Shown: positions 13,634-25,949 of the stretch, in pieces
Numbering within the stretch: position 1 is the stretch's first letter
Layout: every line of letters begins with the position of its first letter
Source: Dicaeum eximium
Lineage: Eukaryota > Chordata > Aves > Passeriformes > Dicaeidae
Length of the DNA: 64,000 bases
Reading direction: 5' to 3'
NCBI GenBank assembly: GCA_013396995.1
Contig: VWZP01010953.1
Span: 558,001-622,000, forward strand
Position numbers and translations under genes: made by a program
Notes under the pieces: model-generated
Told to the model about the DNA's origin: nothing
Seen by the model: only the letters and a program-made list of their open reading frames with translations
Database searches by the model: none

Positions 13634-13654
13634 CTATTGATTTTACATTAAAAA

Positions 13655-14970
13655 TTGTCTGTGGATTACTTCAGTAGTTACAGTGTTAGTGTCACTATAT
13701 TGTGTTTTGTTTGTATGATCTTTTTTGCTTTTCTTCAAATCATTGCTTCATTTACCTCTCTCTGCCCTCCTCCCTGCCTCCGTATTCCACTCATTACCCC
13801 CAAAACTGATTGTGGTGGTCTGAAGTCTGTAAATTCATCTCCAAGATTCTGTTTCATTTCTGATGGTTTTCTGTCACACCTTTGTCATGCATGTAGATTG
13901 AGATCTTTTTTAAATGAGGCATTTTTTTCTTCACATACAGTGCAACTTGAAAAATTGCCTGTGGCACAACAGAGGTGAGGGCACTGCACAGCTGAGAGAG
14001 GTGGGAGCCCAGAGCCAGCACTGCTGCTGTGTTCTTCCTACTCTGGTAGGAACTCTTATACATTGTAAATCATAGTTCAGCCATGGTCAAAAGCTCCTTA
14101 AACCAAATTCACTAATTTGCTGCAGTTTTTCTGTGAGCATTGCATCTTTCAAAGGCCATAACTTTGGATATGTCTGAGGCACTTTAAAGTCTTTTTTCTC
14201 TCCACTCACCACAGTAGCAGCAAATGTGAATTAAAATGAATTATTACTTCAGTGCACATCTTTATGAATGCTGTGATTCTGAGAGAAGCTGTTTACATTG
14301 TTTTGATTGTATTATTTGCCCTAGCCAAAACTTAAATAGTTCTCTGCATAACTGTGACAAAAACTAGATATTTAAATTAAGTTAGTAGTCTAGTTTTCAG
14401 AACAGGATTGTGGAGGGAAGTGTATCTGACTCTGTGAAGAAGACAGGACAAAAAGCTTAACTTACTCAAGAACTAATACTAACCAGGCATGGACAAAATT
14501 AGCAATGTAGGTGAGAGTTGGCAGATTTGTCTCTGGCCTGTTTGAATCTAGAACAAACAACTTTCCATGTATCCCAAGAGTTTAGTATCTAGCAGCAGGA
14601 AGAGGGATACCAGCTGGAATTAATTCTTGAAGATGAGTCATACAAAATAATACAGGTTGTTTTTTGTTGTTGTTGTTGTATTTTTTATTTTTATTTGACC
14701 AGGTAATGGGCTTTTTGTGTAGAGGAAACGCAGTGACAAAGCAAGTTTCAAGTATTGTCTCACACTGGCAAAGCTGCCAGGGGAATAGTTACCAATTTTT
14801 CCGTAATGATTTGCAGAGGGTATTGAGTGGGATTGCGTCTCCTGTTCACTGCTTGTAGCTGAAGATGCGGCCTAAGAGCAGCCATCTGGGATGGTCTGTC
14901 AAGCGCACTGGAGGCCAAAAGCAGTAACTAAAAATGCTTTTGACCTGTCTGAGAATTGACCTCCAGGAAT
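13655..14970. other. Intergenic, FRS2 to CCT2
   Basis: No coding exon, RNA gene or clear mobile element was recognised. It is AT-rich and unremarkable apart from a short (TTG)n run at about 14660-14680. Confidence 0.6.
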
Positions 14971-14971
14971 A

Positions 14972-15190
14972 TCACAGAATCATAAAATAGTTTGAGCTGG
15001 AAGAGACCTTGACAATCACCTAGTTCCAAACCCTCTGCCACGGGCAGGGACACGTTCCCCTCCCAGGATGCTCAGAGTCCCATCCAACCTGGCCTTGGAC
15101 ACTGCCAGGGATGGGGCACGCACGCTTTCTCTGGGCACCGTGTTCCAGTGCCTCTCCACCCGGGGTAAGGAATTTCTTCCTGACAGGTCT
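14972..15190 (-). repeat. CR1 LINE 3' fragment next to the CCT2 promoter
   Basis: On the + strand it begins with ATCACAGAATCATAAAATAG, the reverse complement of the CR1 3' terminus. It continues through the standard blocks 'catccaacctggccttggac' (15083-15102) and 'aatttcttcctgacaggtct' (15171-15190). The CpG island follows immediately, so the break point lies within about 230 bp of the CCT2 start codon. Confidence 0.88.
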
Positions 15191-15272
15191 CCGGGTCACA
15201 GAACCCACCCCAGCGCCGAGACGCTCCCGCGCCGGGGCCCCGCAGCCGCTGAGGGCGCCGGGCGGGGGCCGG

Positions 15273-15292
15273 ACTGCAGCTCCCAGAGCGCC
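15273..15292 (+). promoter_or_regulatory. CCT2: ZNF143/THAP11-type promoter element
   Basis: ACTGCAGCTCCCAGAGCGCC closely fits the long ZNF143/THAP11 (SBS) consensus, which I recall as ACTACAnnTCCCAnnATGC. It sits about 125 bp upstream of the CCT2 start codon, where such sites usually occur in CpG-island housekeeping promoters. Binding is inferred from the motif only. Confidence 0.55.
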
Positions 15293-15416
15293 GCGCGCCG
15301 GCGGAAGCGGCGGGCGCTGTGACGGCAGTTCCGGAGGAGCTCGTGGGGGCTGCGGCGCGGCGCTGCTTCTCTGCTGAAGGAGGGGGCGGACGGCGGGTCC
15401 CGGCGGCACCGGCACC

Positions 15417-18400
15417 ATGGTGAGCGCGGCGCGATGGCGATGGCGACGGCTGGCCTAGGGCAGGGCAGGGCCGGGCCGGGGTTGCGGCGAGGCCGGGCGG
15501 GGCTGCGCTCCACGCGGGCGGGCGCGCGCGCGAGGCCTGGAGGCCGCGCCCTTCATTCCCCGCGCTGTGCCGGGGGATGCGGGCGGCGGGGGGGGCCCGA
15601 AGGTTCTGGAGCCGGGCCGGGGCCGGGCCCACGCGGGGGGACTCTGAGAGCCCTGGTGCGTGTGTTCGGGTATTAGATTCTTGTTCATTTAAGGCCTTGG
15701 GTGCTCTGCGAGTGTTAGTGCTTAAAGGCGGGTATTGGTTACTGCTATGATTAGTTTGCATTTATATTAAAAAAAAAAAAATTTCAGCTTAGGTATCAAA
15801 ATGCTAAAGCCGCAGTATGGTCAGTAAATAGGATTGTTTTTGTCAGTGCTGGTTGTGCGTGCCCTCGGGCTGTAGGGAAGGGCCGGCCGGGCAGAGCAGC
15901 AGCGCACGCACGGCCATGAAGGGATGGATGGATGTGCTGGCAGGGCCTGTGTGCGCTGCAGCCTGCGAGCAGCTGCACCCGCCTGCTGGTCCCTCCACAG
16001 GGCTATGAGACTGCAAGACAGATGTTTAAGAATCTTCACTATTTCTTAAATATACCTATTATCACAACAAAGTGGGGTATGGAAGTAATTTTATTAATAA
16101 AAACATTGTTTAAGTTGTTAGTGCCAGGGATTTGCTTTTAAAACACATAGTTTTATTGAAGTTAGAATAATATTCTTACATTAACTGTGTTTTAGGCATC
16201 CATTTCCCTTGCTCCTGTGAACATTTTCAAGGCAGGTGCAGATGAAGAGAAGGCAGAAACAGCTCGGTTGGTAAGTTTGTAATTTGGTAAGGTGGTAATT
16301 CTCTAAGAAACTGGTAGTATTTGAGGTAATTAAACTTTGTCTTTTCTACTACTAAAAATACTTTCACTGTATCATAATATGGAACTTCTGTCTCTAACCG
16401 ACTTTTTTTGTTGCATGTCTGTGAACAGAAGGGAGGAGGAGTGTTGTTCATACTGAAAATTAGAGAAGGTCTTCATTGTCAAAACCAAAATACCTCTACT
16501 AGAGCTCAAATGACTGGTGTTTATTGGGTGGCATTTCTTCTGGCTTTGAGACAGACTTACAGTTTCTGAGAGATTTAAGTATATTTGATCTGGTTATCAA
16601 AATTTAGCAGTTAAGAAACTTGCCTTAAGTTAAGCCTCCGTTGAAAGAGGTGGAAGGGTTGGTTAAAATGTCAAAAGCTATGTGATAGTGTATAATTCTT
16701 GTACTACAGTAGAAATAAATTGTTCCCTGAGGTATATTTATTTTCATTTCAGTCATCCTTTGTTGGTGCCATTGCCATTGGTGACTTAGTCAAGAGCACC
16801 CTGGGGCCTAAAGGCATGGTAAGACAGCTCTCAGTAGTCATACCTGGTAATTTAGCTTTAATAGTTACAGTGTGTTTTCAAGCAGTATTCTCAATCTTGC
16901 ATCTTGTAGGACAAGATTCTTTTAAGTACAGGGAGAGACAGCTCTGTGACAGTTACCAATGATGGCGCAACCATCCTGAAAGCTATTGGAGTTGACAATC
17001 CAGCTGCCAAGGTTTTGGTTGGTGAGTTCTTAAAGGCTTGATATTTCTTAATTTGTAACTCAGTAACTGAGTTTTTATTTGTTATTAGAAAAATATTCTT
17101 GAAATACTGTGAAAAATTGAAGGGAGGGGGAGCAGAAATCCTGAAGTAAGAAGGGCAGGGTACTGCAAGAGTTGTGTCATTCTGCAATAGTAAAACTGTG
17201 GTGTATGCTGCTCTTCAAAACTGTTTTTTTATCTTCTTGTCCTGGAACCCTGCTTTGTCCCAGGAGTCAGAAGGGACAAAAGACAGCTGCATGCCCCTCT
17301 TTTTGCAGTGGGAGAATTCAGAACAGAAATCTGTGCAGCAACAGAAGTTCTCTCTGTTCCTCCAAGATTTAAATCTCTGTCGCTCAGTGAGCACTGTACT
17401 TCTCTACAGAGTTTAGCATTGTGAGCAACTGTTTTACGTGCCAGTGGTCCACCACTGGTGACAAGCAGGAGCCTTAGCTATTGGGTGTCAGGTTTCCTAA
17501 TAATTTTGTGTTTGCTGCATCCCAGTTATCAGCTGTTCATGCAGCAGACCCTGGTTATTCTAGTCTCTGATCCTGTATCTATACCTTAGAGCTTCTCTCC
17601 AGCTGTACTTGCTTTTGATGACTAACTTTGGGATGGGGAACAGAGGGGAGCATCTTGACCATCACCAGGCTGAAACTGGTGTCTAGGTTGCAAATAAAGA
17701 GCAGGAATTTGAAGGATGCTGAATTTCATTTTCATCTCTTGTTTTTCTGGGGGCTTTTTTAGAGTTCTCTCTTTACACAAAGAGTAAGATCTGTTTTTCT
17801 TGTCCAAATTAATACATGAGAAAAGTAGCATTAAGTGTGTTTTCCTTCTTCAGATATGTCAAAGGTTCAAGATGATGAAGTTGGCGATGGAACTACATCT
17901 GTCACAGTGTTGGCAGCTGAATTACTGAGGGTGATGTATTCTGTGTTTTTCAGATGTTTGTCAATGTACTTCTGTGGTACCACCAGTAGGAGGTGTGTTA
18001 TCCTATGTTTGTGAAAGGGCTCCCAAAGCATAGAAAGGAATAGCTTGCTCTGTTGCTGTTGAAATTGATGGGGGAGGGGGAAACAACCCTTAGGTATTGC
18101 ATCATCATTTTGGGGTATTATTTTAGACCATTATTCCTTATATTATTTTTTATAAACCCTCAAGTATTTTAAGTTGACTCTTACAGCTCAGTTCCTGACT
18201 ATTGCACTGAGCAGCATGCAGCACTGCTTAGTTGTCAGATTCAGTCCTCTGAAATCCATTTCCATAGAAAAATAATCCTGATAAATTCTGTTCTTTGCTT
18301 GAGACCTGAATTCATACCATTCCTTTAAACTCTGTATGGATTTTATGCTTATGGAAAAATTTACACCGCCAAGCTCTAAACCTGAAATTACTATGAAGAA

Positions 18401-21400
18401 GATTTGAGAAATGAGTAATTCTTCATTGCAGAGCTGTGTCAGAAAGTCTGATCATCTCAGGTCCAGTAACTGAGATCAAGAGCATCTTAAGGAATGATCT
18501 GTCAGCTTGCCAAGTTCCACAGAAAAATGATGATAGCTTTTTTCAACTGCACTTTAAGTTGCATCCATAAGTGAACATGTCTTTTTTAGTTAGTGTAACT
18601 GTACTTCTTTTGGGGGAGAAATAATTATTGATTTCATTTAAATAGGAGGCAGAATTACTGATTGCAAGGAAGATTCATCCTCAGACCATCATTGCAGGCT
18701 GGAGAGCAGCTACAAAGGCTTCGAGAGAGGCACTTCTGAAAGCAGCTGTGGATCATGGGTGAGTAATGTCCATTTGCGGTAACTCTTTATTAAAAAAACT
18801 ACTCAAGAGCAAAACATCAATGCAAATTACAGTCCATTGGTAAATTCTTCACTCTTACTAAAGCAGTGTGAAGGCTGAGTTTGTGAATTTCAATAGTTGA
18901 GAAAAAAATACTGTTGTTTTTTTCAAATGAGTTAAAGAAGCTTTATGGTATTCAAAATTACATATGATGTGCAGAAATGAAATACAAGCTGTAATTTGCT
19001 CCCTGGAACAAAGGTCTGAACTATTAATTCAGATTTCATACTCACATTTTAAATATAACTATTTCCCATGCCCAGCACTTTGAGAGCACAAAGTTTCTAA
19101 CGCTGAATGCGAAAATTCTCCTAACAAAACCTGTATTTCAAAGAGAAGGTTGTTTTCTGGGACAGTGGAGGGATTCTGTACAGCATTCCTCAAAAGAGAG
19201 TATGGTACATATAGATACAGACTAGAAGAAGTGGGCAAAGACTCGTGGTGGTAGCTAGTGGTAGCTAAAGCTTTCAGACTTTCCACTTTAACTGAACTCT
19301 CTTTATTTTAGTAATGATGAAGTGAAGTTCCGTGAAGACTTGATGAACATTGCAGGAACAACTCTTTCATCAAAATTACTTACTCACCATAAGGATCACT
19401 TTGTCAAGCTAGCTGTAGAAGCTGTTCTTAGGTTGAAAGGTTCTGGTAATTTGGAGGCTATCCATGTCATTAAGAAACTTGGTGGAAGCTTGGCTGATTC
19501 CTACTTAGATGAAGGTAAGTCTTTGAGTGTTGACTGTGTATGCACTTGAGAAATAAAGCTGCTAAAGGTTATACATGTATGTAAATTTGTTACAGGAAAC
19601 ACTCTTATGTTATTATTAAATTGAATCCCAAAGATGGGGGATTTCGTAATAACTAGTAATTGTTCTCCTTTTTTAATTCAAAGTTTTACAAGACCTCTCT
19701 GTTACTACAGGCTTTTTACTTGATAAGAAGATTGGTGTAAATCAGCCAAAAAGAATTGAAAATGCCAAGATTCTTATTGCAAATACTGGTATGGATACAG
19801 ACAAGATTAAGGTATGTGACAGAACTACTGTTGAGAAACTGTTTTTGTAAATAGAGTTTTGAGACTGAGCTCTCTTCTCTTTCATTTAGATTTTTGGCTC
19901 TCGTGTTAGAGTGGACTCCACAGCAAAAGTGGCAGAAATAGAACAGGCAGAAAAAGAAAAAATGAAGGAGAAAGTGGATCGTATTCTTAAACATGGAATA
20001 AATTGCTTTATTAACAGGTATGTGTTTCTTGGGAACAGGGGAGAGTTACATTACTTCCCATTTTGTTCTAGTGCACTTTGCTCAAATAGGCAGTTAAGTG
20101 CCCAGCAGGCACTTAGGATCAGAGGACTTAGGCCTTACAGCATATGGCTGCCTGTGCTTAGTGTGATGGTTTTTCTTCAGAGAAAAGATTTTTCAAAAAG
20201 CATCATAGTTTGATTTTTTTTTCCTTAGCTGTGTGTGTTTTCCTGTCACTACATTTGCTTATGTGTTGTGTAACATTCCATGTGTGGCAGGTGCCTCATA
20301 CATTGACTGCTTTAGTAGCTTTCAGAAATCTGTCCAGTGTCCGTGCTACTGAGAAACTGGTGCCTTTTGTTACTGTGTTATTTTCAAAGGTTTGTTCTGT
20401 GTGTGATGGTGACATGTGTTTTAATTTTAGACAGCTGATCTACAACTACCCTGAACATCTCTTTGGAGCTGCTGGTGTCATGGCTATTGAACATGCAGAC
20501 TTTGCAGGTGTAGAACGTCTGGCTCTTGTTACAGGTGTGTAGAGTTGTATGAGACTTGGAGGGGCACATTATTTGTTTGATCATTAGTAAACATTAAACC
20601 TACTTAAATATACTTCTTCAGCATCTGTGAATAAAGGATCATAATGCAAAACATGAGATACAATTTATCAAGCTAGTGCCAGTTAGTAATTTTCTTTCAT
20701 ATTTTAAAAATATTTTCATTGAAGTTTCTGCTTGATAAGATTTTGGTATGTTTGTTTTCTAAGGAAAAGATGAAACTTAGCAATAGAAAGAATAACTCCA
20801 CACAATAATACTAACAGTTCTTGATTCTGTGATAATAACACTTGGTTCTAAAATGGCTGTTGTTGGTTGTAATGATAGAGAATACTAAAGAGTCATCCTT
20901 TGTTAAAAATGTGGGCCTGAGTTGTTGACTTGAGGTGGGCCTCAAATGACATGAACAACCTGGATATTTTGAGTACTGGTCAGCATAAATGCAATTCTAG
21001 TAACTAATGAAAATGAAACCTCTGGAATGCTACAGATAATTCTCATTGCTGAAGTTAGAGGTAGTTAACTATGACATAGTTGATTTTGATTAGGAGGATG
21101 AATTTGCTTTGCAGGAGAAAGGAAGAGACACTGACTCGTTTGTCTTAGCAAAAGTGAAGTAGCAATTGTGTACAATTGTCAGTAGGCACATTGGCACAGG
21201 CAAATACTTGATTGAGAGGAACATTGCTTACATTATGGAACAAATTCAAAGCAAACTTTCTATGCAGAGCAAATGGGCCTTATCAGAGCACACTGGCTTG
21301 AATAGTATAGCTGAAAAAAGAACAGGTTTTTAATATACAGAAACTCTCTGCTACAAGTCTTGGTTTTTCTTATAGTGCTACAATTACACAGTGCTGCAAG

Positions 21401-24400
21401 CTGCTGTGGGATAATTGAGCACGTATTGGGAATGCATACATTTAAAGAGTTTTCTAAGAGGAAGAGGAAGGAACTAGAGTGATGTTGTGTTCAAAGGCAT
21501 TTTGGTCTTTGTAACGGTTGTTTTGTTTATGATAAGGCAGTTTACAGATCATGCACAGTATTGCTGCTATAGCATGGAATGAGACTTGCAGTGCAGGAGA
21601 ATGGTAGCCACTGCTTCTCAGCCATCATCAGGCAGGCAACATGAATACTGTCACAAGCTCAAGTTTTAAAGCATAAGAGACTTCATTCAGTATGTTATTT
21701 ATACTTAATCAGTAAATGCTGTGAAAACTTGAAACATACTGACATTTTAATGCTAGCAAGATGAATGTTTAATCTGTTATCAGACACAACTCAAAAGCAT
21801 TTTAGTCCTTGTGATATGGAACAAAGTATTGATGTTTTAAGGATTTATCAGCATTGATTAAAGATTTCTGGTACCACATACTGACGTGAGAAAGTCTTGG
21901 CTTATCAGTATTGTTAATTTAAATTTATTTTGGGGAAATAATCAAGACCGGTTTTTTGACACACAACCGCTTCTGCCCTTGGTTAGACCTTGCCTGAAAG
22001 GATGCTTTCATTGTGAGCTCTGATTGCTTTATGATCCTACATATGTAGGTGGTGAAATTGCTTCAACCTTTGATCACCCTGAGCTAGTAAAGCTAGGAAG
22101 CTGCAAGCTCATTGAAGAAGTCATGATTGGAGAAGATAAACTGATCCATTTCTCTGGAGTAGCAATGGGTAAGTATTTTATTGCTAAGGGTGTATTGTAA
22201 CATTCATGTTAATCCTCTGCTAATGCTATGCAGTTTCCAACCAGGCATAGGAATTCTGTAATGGTTTATGTAACTGTTTCTATTAAAGCCTTGCTTTTCA
22301 GTAAAAGTCCTGCACAGTTTCATGGTTGAAATTGTGGATGTTTCGTGTTACATAAATGAACATATAACATATGAATATATAATCATTTTTAAGGATGGGA
22401 GCAAAGGTTTCTGCTTTGGGAAATCTGATTGACAAGAAGAGCAGCAGTATGTCATACTTTAAGAGCATGTTCTAATTTTCCATGGAGTTTTGAGGCAATA
22501 TTAATTTTCTGTTAAATTAAATAAGGTGTTGTGGAACCAAAGCCATAGAACTGTGTACATAATTTCATTCTATCTTTGAAATGTCATGATGCTTTCTTTT
22601 GCTTCCAAAATTAAGTAATACAAAACTTGACTGCAGTAATAGCAAAACCCTTGCAAATGCTTTCTGATAGCCCATTTTTGTGTCCCGCTTTCTCTTTTTA
22701 ATCCCTTTACATTTACGCTTTCTAGGTGAAGCTTGCACCATAGTTTTGCGTGGAGCCACACAGCAGATTCTAGATGAAGCAGAGAGGTCTTTGCATGATG
22801 CTCTCTGTGTCCTGGCCCAGACTGTGAAGGACACGAGAACTGTGTATGGTGGAGGTGAATATCAGATTCTTTGTACATGTCACACATTTTGTATTACTGA
22901 ATGTCTGATATATAACATCTGTGACTCTTCAATGAACAGGTTGTTCAGAGATGCTGATGGCTAATGCTGTTGCAGAACTTGCTGTCAGAACACCTGGCAA
23001 AGAGTCTGTTGCAATGGAGTCCTTTGCTAAGGCTTTACGAATGGTAGGTGTATTTAATCAGATTGCTGGATTAAAAGACAAAGTTTCATGAAGTTTACTA
23101 ACTTGTGACATCAGGTATTTGCTTCACTTCAAAAATTTTGGTTGTCTGAAGTAAAAAAGTGAAGTTTAGCAGCACATCTTGGATAAACAAAGGGGGAAAT
23201 TGGTTTTTTGTCTCAGGCGAAAAGTACCGGTATTTTAATAATTCTGCATGTTACAGAATGGTGAATGTGCATATGCTAGCCCTCCTCTAATTGGTTCTTG
23301 CTAGTTAAAAGTGCTGCAGAAATAGTACATAAAAATCTCTTCTTATGGAGCTGACAACTGATTTAGAAAAGAGCAGCACTTCTGTTCCATTGATGCTCTA
23401 GTGCTGTTTGGGTGTATTCATACTCTAATACTATCTACAAGTTTCTAGTCTTGCATTGGAGATTGCATCTTAGTAGGAAGTAGGAGTGTCACAAGAAACA
23501 TTAATAGAGCTATGCTAACAGGCTGTCAGTTTGAGAAGAAATTGACTTTCTGCAAATTAAATTAGGGAATTTCAAATTAAATTAGAAAATTCTTTCTCCT
23601 AAGAAAATTAAATTCAAAAGCATAGTAACACTTGGCATTACCTCTTTAGTCAGCACATGCAAGTTTGGACTGCTTTCACAGAAACAGTGAACAAAATGAT
23701 CAGGTAGTTAATGCTTACCAACAGGCTTGTGGCTTTTAAATTAAAACATTTTTCCAGTTGTAGTCTGAAGTGATAAAATGGCAAGAGTTTTTTTTTCTAC
23801 TGTCCATGTAAAATGAACTGACAAATCTGCTAATGTGCGTCTGTTCTCCTAGGTACTTCCTTACAACAGGGTCTTGAAATTCTTAGAAAGGTAGTTTGGG
23901 TTTTTTACTTATCACAGTAACAGATTATCTGTCATGTTTCTGAAGCATCTTCTTGAAATACAGGTGTAAACTAATAACATCAAAGTATGTCTCATGTTTA
24001 CTAACAATCAATCCCTGTGTTAATTAAAAACAATCTGTGTTTATCCCCTTAGATCCCAACAATAATAGCTGATAATGCTGGCTATGACAGTGCTGATCTG
24101 GTTGCTCAGCTCAGAGCTGCTCATAGTGAAGGGAAGACTACTTATGGACTGGGTAAGGGGATCAGTTTTACTTTTGTGTTTGAATTGCTGTTTAGCAGGT
24201 CCATTTAGCTCATTAAAGTTGTTCATGTATGTCTGTCGCATATATTCTGTAGGGAAAACTGAGTATGTTGATTTGTTTGCTTTGCATAGAACTTGGGTGT
24301 ACAGCACTACATCCCTTTTCTGTTCTACCAGGCTTTTGACAGTAGAATGAAAACCTTTGTTTCTTAAATGGATGGTTTTCACCTCTAAAAACCACTTTCC

Positions 24401-25676
24401 TTAAATTGAGTCTAGTTATAGGAAACTTAAAAAGAAAAACATTGTTTTAAAACCAGCAACCAGCTAAAAACCCAGAAGAACCAAACATCCTTCCCTTTGC
24501 CCCTCCCTCCCCCCCCAAAAAAAGCCAAACTGAACAACAACCACAGAGATGTGGAGAAGAACTCTGAAGTTAATGTACCTAAGGACTTAGTGCTGAGAGT
24601 CCTGTTGGGATCTTGTCTCCTCATCACAGTGTATAAAGTTTTATCATTAATTGTTTGTATGTAATTGCAACACTAGGCTTAAATCAGGAGTCTAGAGGTA
24701 GAAGATTTTATTTAACACTTCCCTAACTCCCTAACTAGTATAGTTCGTTTGAGCAGGTAAGTTACTATGCTCTCAGCTTCTTGTAATTACAAAAAAAAAA
24801 AATTGCTGAGTTAAAAAAACAAAACCAAAAAACCATCTCTTAATGTATTTCTTCTTCCAGATATGAAAGAGGGTGTCATTGGGGACATGTCAGTTTTGGG
24901 AGTAACAGAAAGTTTCCAGGTCAAGAGACAAGTTTTGCTGAGCGCAGCTGAAGCAGCAGAAATGATTCTTCGTGTAGATGACATCATTAAAGCAGCACCA
25001 AGGTATGATCACAGTATCTGCATGGTCAGTCACAGTGGTGTAGAGTAAACTCCTGCTGTGGAAGATTAAGGGTGCAAAAAGACCAAAAGTCTTGATCTAA
25101 AAATGCTTTACTTGAAAGGGAACCTGACCTGTGACATGCTGATGTTCATATTAGATAATTTTACTGCATTAGCAGTATCATCAGACCTTCAGAGCCATCA
25201 GCAAACTTAAATTGCTGTGCCTGAGTAATGCTTAGTTAATCTTAGGTCACCACTAAATGTATGCACAAATGATTGACCAAAATGTAAGGGATCATGCTTT
25301 CTTTTTTCTTTTGGCAAGAATTGTAGTGAAATGTCCAGTTGCTTCTGAGATAGAATCTGCAGCTAAAACAGAAACATGTGTCTTAAAAGGTTTGAGAAGA
25401 ATAGGCAGGTTATCCCCCAGGTGCCTGCTACCAGGTAGTTTTCACTGCTTTTTGAATCACAAGAGGTTTTTTTAGCATGGTCATAGGTGGTGTGTTAACT
25501 TTCAGGTGGTACTGTTTTTTGTGGTGTGAGATAAAGCTATCACTGAACACAACATACTAACGAAAGATTAAAAATAAGGGTGGGTGGGAGTGGCTGGGGG
25601 ACATCAGCATGGTGGGAATTTTCTGATTTTTCTTTTTCTCCCCAGAAAACGTGTACCAGATCATCGCCCCTGTTAA
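15417..25676 (+). CDS. CCT2: T-complex protein 1 subunit beta (TRiC/CCT chaperonin)
   Basis: CCT2 is one of eight paralogous subunits of the cytosolic ATP-dependent TRiC/CCT chaperonin, which folds actin, tubulin and many WD40 proteins. Sixteen coding exons: 15417-15419, 16196-16270, 16753-16818, 16910-17021, 17854-17930, 18646-18758, 19312-19514, 19711-19811, 19890-20017, 20431-20534, 22049-22168, 22726-22854, 22940-23043, 24053-24152, 24861-25002, 25646-25676. They sum to 1608 bp, or 535 codons plus TAA, the usual length. Every junction is GT-AG and phase closes throughout. Exon 1 codes only the initiator Met (ACCATG followed by GTGAGC). Diagnostic motifs are KSTLGPKGM and TNDGATIL (TCP-1 signatures), VGDGTTSV (nucleotide-binding loop), VYGGGCSEM, and the C terminus RKRVPDHRPC. 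No mutation of a key residue was seen. It is driven by the CpG island and is probably constitutive. Confidence 0.98.
15431..15450 (+). promoter_or_regulatory. CCT2: Tandem YY1-like motif at the start of CCT2 intron 1
   Basis: Two overlapping GATGGCG cores (15433-15439 and 15439-15445) lie just after the first splice donor. YY1 sites of this form commonly sit shortly downstream of transcription starts of housekeeping genes. The evidence is motif only. Confidence 0.4.
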
Positions 25677-25931
25677 ATTTTCTTCAGTCCCTGAGGATGT
25701 GTGGACCAGATCTCACCTAGTAATTTTTTTTAATGGTCTAGTTTTTGTGAGGTTATGGAACAGAAGCTTGAGACAAACAGATCTTCATCAATGGCACTGT
25801 CTTCAGTTGGTTTTGCTTACTGGAGCTTTTGTGTGTTGTAGGGAAGAATTAACTTTCGGGGTGTATAAACCAGGGGTTTTATACAACCCTATTCATTCTG
25901 TTCCTTTCAGGTTCCACTTAAAATACACAGA

Positions 25932-25937
25932 AATAAA
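25932..25937 (+). terminator. CCT2: Probable CCT2 poly(A) signal
   Basis: This AATAAA lies about 255 bp after the CCT2 stop codon inside an A-rich run with two further overlapping copies. The short 3' UTR is typical of this gene. The A-rich run also qualifies as a small (AAAAT)n simple repeat. Confidence 0.6.
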
Positions 25938-25949
25938 AAAAATAAAAAT

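Larger units (their letters stand above)
6941..13650 (+). other. FRS2: FRS2 3' untranslated region (long)
   Basis: This stretch follows the FRS2 stop codon with no recognisable exon until the CCT2 CpG island. It is AT-rich and has several candidate poly(A) signals (AATAAA at 12032, 12396 and 13628). The 13628 copy, followed by an AT-rich tail, is my preferred 3' end. FRS2 mRNAs are known for a multi-kilobase 3' UTR, so a 6.7 kb length, enlarged by a CR1 insertion near 8930-9234, is plausible but inferred. Two matches to the Pumilio consensus TGTANATA occur at 7808-7815 and 11939-11946. A patch at about 12030-12480 is clearly more GC-rich than its surroundings. Confidence 0.6.
15190..15660 (+). 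promoter_or_regulatory. CCT2: CpG-island promoter of CCT2
   Basis: Base composition changes abruptly to very GC- and CpG-rich here and returns to AT-rich after about 15660. The island spans the CCT2 start codon (15417-15419) and the start of intron 1, as expected for a housekeeping gene with dispersed initiation. No TATA box is evident. GGAA/TTCC ETS-type cores lie at about 15301-15335, and a ZNF143/THAP11-like element is annotated separately. Long open frames inside it on both strands are composition artefacts. Confidence 0.85.

Noticed and set aside
15020..15761. Several overlapping open frames up to 229 codons on the minus strand
   Set aside because: They arise from stop-poor CpG-island sequence plus a CR1 fragment; Pro/Ala/Arg-rich with no family resemblance.
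23820..23895. CTCCTAG acceptor-like site followed by a short frame in a CCT2 intron
   Set aside because: It does not continue the CCT2 protein; the next true exon begins at 24053 with IPTIIADNAGYD and phase closes.
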